A stretch of DNA of 24,802 bases, taken from contig JBCCYT010000052.1 of assembly GCA_039188975.1 (NCBI GenBank), positions 1 to 24,802 on the forward strand, given 5' to 3'. A program made the position numbers and the translations under genes. This document shows, one piece after another, positions 23,156 through 24,802 of this stretch (its first letter is position 1; every line of letters begins with the position of its first letter). The stretch is from UBA11606 sp039188975. Its GTDB lineage: Bacteria > Actinomycetota > Acidimicrobiia > Acidimicrobiales > Aldehydirespiratoraceae. Under the pieces are notes generated by a model. The model saw only the letters and a list, made by a program, of their open reading frames with translations, ran no database searches and had not been told where the DNA came from.

Positions 23156-24757
23156 ATGTCAGAGATCACCACCCTCAACCAGCTCGTCGATCAGCACCGG
23201 ACCGCCTCGCGGGGCGACGAACTCGCGGTCACCGATGGCCAGAGCCGGCTCACCTGGAACGAGTACGGCGATCTGATCGGGCGTATCGCTACCGTGCTGC
23301 GCGAACTCGGTGTGGCGCCGGGCGACCGGGTCGGTGTGCACCTGCCGAAGTCCGTCACATCGTTCGCCGCCGCCCATGGCGTCCTTCGAGCAGGCGCCGT
23401 GATCGTGCCGCTCGATGCGCTCGCCCCACCCGCCGCGACCAACGCTGTGGTGACCGACGCCGGTGCCAGCGCGTTAGTCACCGCAGCCCCGGCCCGGAAC
23501 ATCTCGACGATCGTCGACGGCTCGGCCATCCGCGCCATCGTGACGCCACTGACGGATACCGACCCGTTCGATGGCGTGGTCACCCGCGGTCGCCGCGCCA
23601 TCGATGCCGCACAACCTGCGGATCGGGTTCCGGTCGAGCCCGATGATCTCGCCTATCTCATGTACACCTCGGGTTCGACGGGTCGGCCCAAAGGCATGGC
23701 CCACACCCATCGCAGCGGTTTGGCCTACGCCCGCCTCGCCGTCGCCGAGTACGCCGTTGAACCGACGGACCGTCTCGCCAACATCGCACCGCTGCACTTC
23801 GACCAGTCGACGTTCGAGCTCTACGCCGCGCCGCTCGCCGGTGCGGCTGCGTTGATCGTGCCGGATGGGGTGCTGCGCTTCCCCGCCAGCCTCGCCAAGC
23901 TGCTCGCCCAAGAGCGCGTGACCATCTGGTACTCGGTTCCGTATGTGCTGGACCAGATGGTCATGCGTGGCGCGATCGACCAGCAGGATCTCACCGCCCT
24001 GCGATGGATTCTCTACGGCGGCGAGGCCTTCTCGCCGACGGCGCTGGCCCGAGCGATGCGGGCATTCCCCGACGCTCGAGTGTCGAACGTCTACGGCCCG
24101 GCGGAAGTGAACCAGTGCACGGTCTTCAATCTCGATGCGCCCCCAACGGGCGACGAGAGCATCCCGATCGGCGGCGCCTGGTCAGGAGCACAACTCCGGC
24201 TGATTGCGAACGACGGCACCCCTGTCGCGTCGGGCGAGCCGGGGGAGGTGTGGATTGCCAGCGAGACGATGATGCGCGGCTACTGGAACCGACCCGATCT
24301 CGACGAGCGGTCGATCGTCATGGACGAGACCGGCACCCGCTGGTATCGAACGGGCGACCTGGCCCGCTCAAACGCCAATGGCGACCTGGTGTTCCTCGGT
24401 CGAGCCGACAACCAGGTCAAGGTGCGTGGCCACCGCATCGAGATCGAGGCGGTCGAAGCCGCGCTGCTCGAACTTCCCGGTGTCGAGGCAGGCGCCGTGG
24501 TGGTCAACCGGCCCGTCGACGGCGACGATCACCTCATTGCGGTCGTCACGCCGGCCGGTGCTGTCGAGGTGGAGGGCAGCACCGCGCTGACCCGAAAACT
24601 TGCTGCGTCACTTCCACCGTATGCCGTCCCCGCGCAGATCATCGGTGTCGACACACTCCAGCGAACCGGAACGGGCAAGGTCGACAGAAACGCGGTGGCC
24701 GCAGCACTCGGCCTCGAGACCAGCGGCAGCGGTGGGCCAGGCGCGGCCGCCGACTAG
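23156..24757 (+). CDS. Stand-alone AMP-forming adenylation enzyme (NRPS A-domain-like)
   Basis: A 533-residue ANL-superfamily enzyme that activates a carboxylate with ATP and loads it on a thiol. A3 is MYTSGSTGRPKG (about 169-180). A4 is HFDQS, with Asp216 at the position that binds the alpha-amino group in amino-acid-activating domains. A5 is YGPAE, A7 is YRTGDL, A8 is VKVRGHRIE, and A10 is GTGKVDRN with Lys508. There is no fused condensation or carrier domain, so a separate carrier protein is expected. I choose ATG 23156, which has a GGA seven bases upstream and fits family starts; ATG 23096 is an alternative. Pocket residues visible near A4/A5 (Gln217, Phe220; V and Q flanking YGPAE) do not match the common proline code. 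The substrate is unknown, probably an amino acid. Confidence 0.88.
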   Translation: MSEITTLNQLVDQHRTASRGDELAVTDGQSRLTWNEYGDLIGRIATVLRELGVAPGDRVGVHLPKSVTSFAAAHGVLRAGAVIVPLDALAPPAATNAVVTDAGASALVTAAPARNISTIVDGSAIRAIVTPLTDTDPFDGVVTRGRRAIDAAQPADRVPVEPDDLAYLMYTSGSTGRPKGMAHTHRSGLAYARLAVAEYAVEPTDRLANIAPLHFDQSTFELYAAPLAGAAALIVPDGVLRFPASLAKLLAQERVTIWYSVPYVLDQMVMRGAIDQQDLTALRWILYGGEAFSPTALARAMRAFPDARVSNVYGPAEVNQCTVFNLDAPPTGDESIPIGGAWSGAQLRLIANDGTPVASGEPGEVWIASETMMRGYWNRPDLDERSIVMDETGTRWYRTGDLARSNANGDLVFLGRADNQVKVRGHRIEIEAVEAALLELPGVEAGAVVVNRPVDGDDHLIAVVTPAGAVEVEGSTALTRKLAASLPPYAVPAQIIGVDTLQRTGTGKVDRNAVAAALGLETSGSGGPGAAAD

Positions 24758-24767
24758 CCTCGCTCGC

Positions 24768-24802
24768 ATGTCGACCATCGCTCACCGCGACTTTGCAGCC
24801 GA
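24768..24802 (+). CDS. Start of a downstream gene (partial, 11 complete codons)
   Basis: An ATG lies 11 bases after the adenylation-enzyme stop, and the frame stays open to the window edge (MSTIAHRDFAA). Close spacing suggests an operon with the adenylating enzyme. The visible residues are too few to identify a family. A carrier protein is expected somewhere near a stand-alone A-domain, but nothing here shows that this is it. Confidence 0.4.
   Translation, partial: MSTIAHRDFAA

Noticed and set aside
21825..24757. Pyrrole-2-carboxylate (prolyl-carrier) pathway
   Set aside because: The gene pair is reminiscent of it, but A-domain pocket residues visible near A4/A5 do not fit proline and no carrier protein is seen.

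Overview
This 24.8-kb window comes from a high-GC, gene-dense chromosome. Everything visible fits an actinobacterium, most plausibly of the Acidimicrobiia/Ilumatobacter type. The signs are GTG starts, a wax ester synthase/DGAT, a mycothiol-type DinB/MDMPI protein, a tandem CaiB-type CoA transferase, and a surface protein ending in a class E sortase-like LAFTG signal. The taxonomic guess is inference. There is no phage, IS element, integrase, CRISPR array or rRNA, and no intergenic gap exceeds 300 bp; the longest is about 180 bp.

Layout. (1) 1-3019: a sugar/polyol-type locus. A truncated aldo/keto reductase (-) and a Gfo/Idh/MocA dehydrogenase (+) diverge around a perfect LacI-family palindrome, and a LacI-family regulator (-) sits tail-to-tail with the dehydrogenase. 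This looks like a self-contained local regulon. (2) 3084-3160: tRNA-Pro(TGG) with encoded CCA. (3) 3167-6845: a minus-strand operon, MDMPI/DinB-like protein, then two-domain CoA transferase, then GNAT acetyltransferase, joined by two ATGA overlaps. The GNAT gene carries a 15-bp in-frame tandem repeat. (4) 6918-9884: MFS exporter, SnoaL-like protein, two-TM K+ channel with an RCK domain, and a small membrane protein, all on +. (5) 9877-18533: a cell-envelope and signalling block. It holds a LAFTG surface protein, a coiled-coil protein, a bitopic membrane protein, a multi-TM HD-GYP protein, and a 1274-residue secreted modular protein with repeated Fn3-like modules. (6) 18715-24802: lipid and acyl metabolism, with WS/DGAT, a HupE/UreJ-like membrane protein, an acyl-CoA dehydrogenase, a stand-alone amino-acid-type adenylation enzyme, and the first codons of a further gene.

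The most interesting signals are these. A strong Shine-Dalgarno and in-frame ATG lie inside the K+ channel gene exactly where a free RCK subunit would begin. The operator/regulator pair at the left end forms a testable regulon. The CoA transferase halves differ at the catalytic aspartate. The acyl-CoA dehydrogenase appears to carry its catalytic base at the long-chain/isovaleryl position. All five convergent gene junctions overlap or abut, leaving no room for terminators. I did not find an obvious wholly new multi-gene system.
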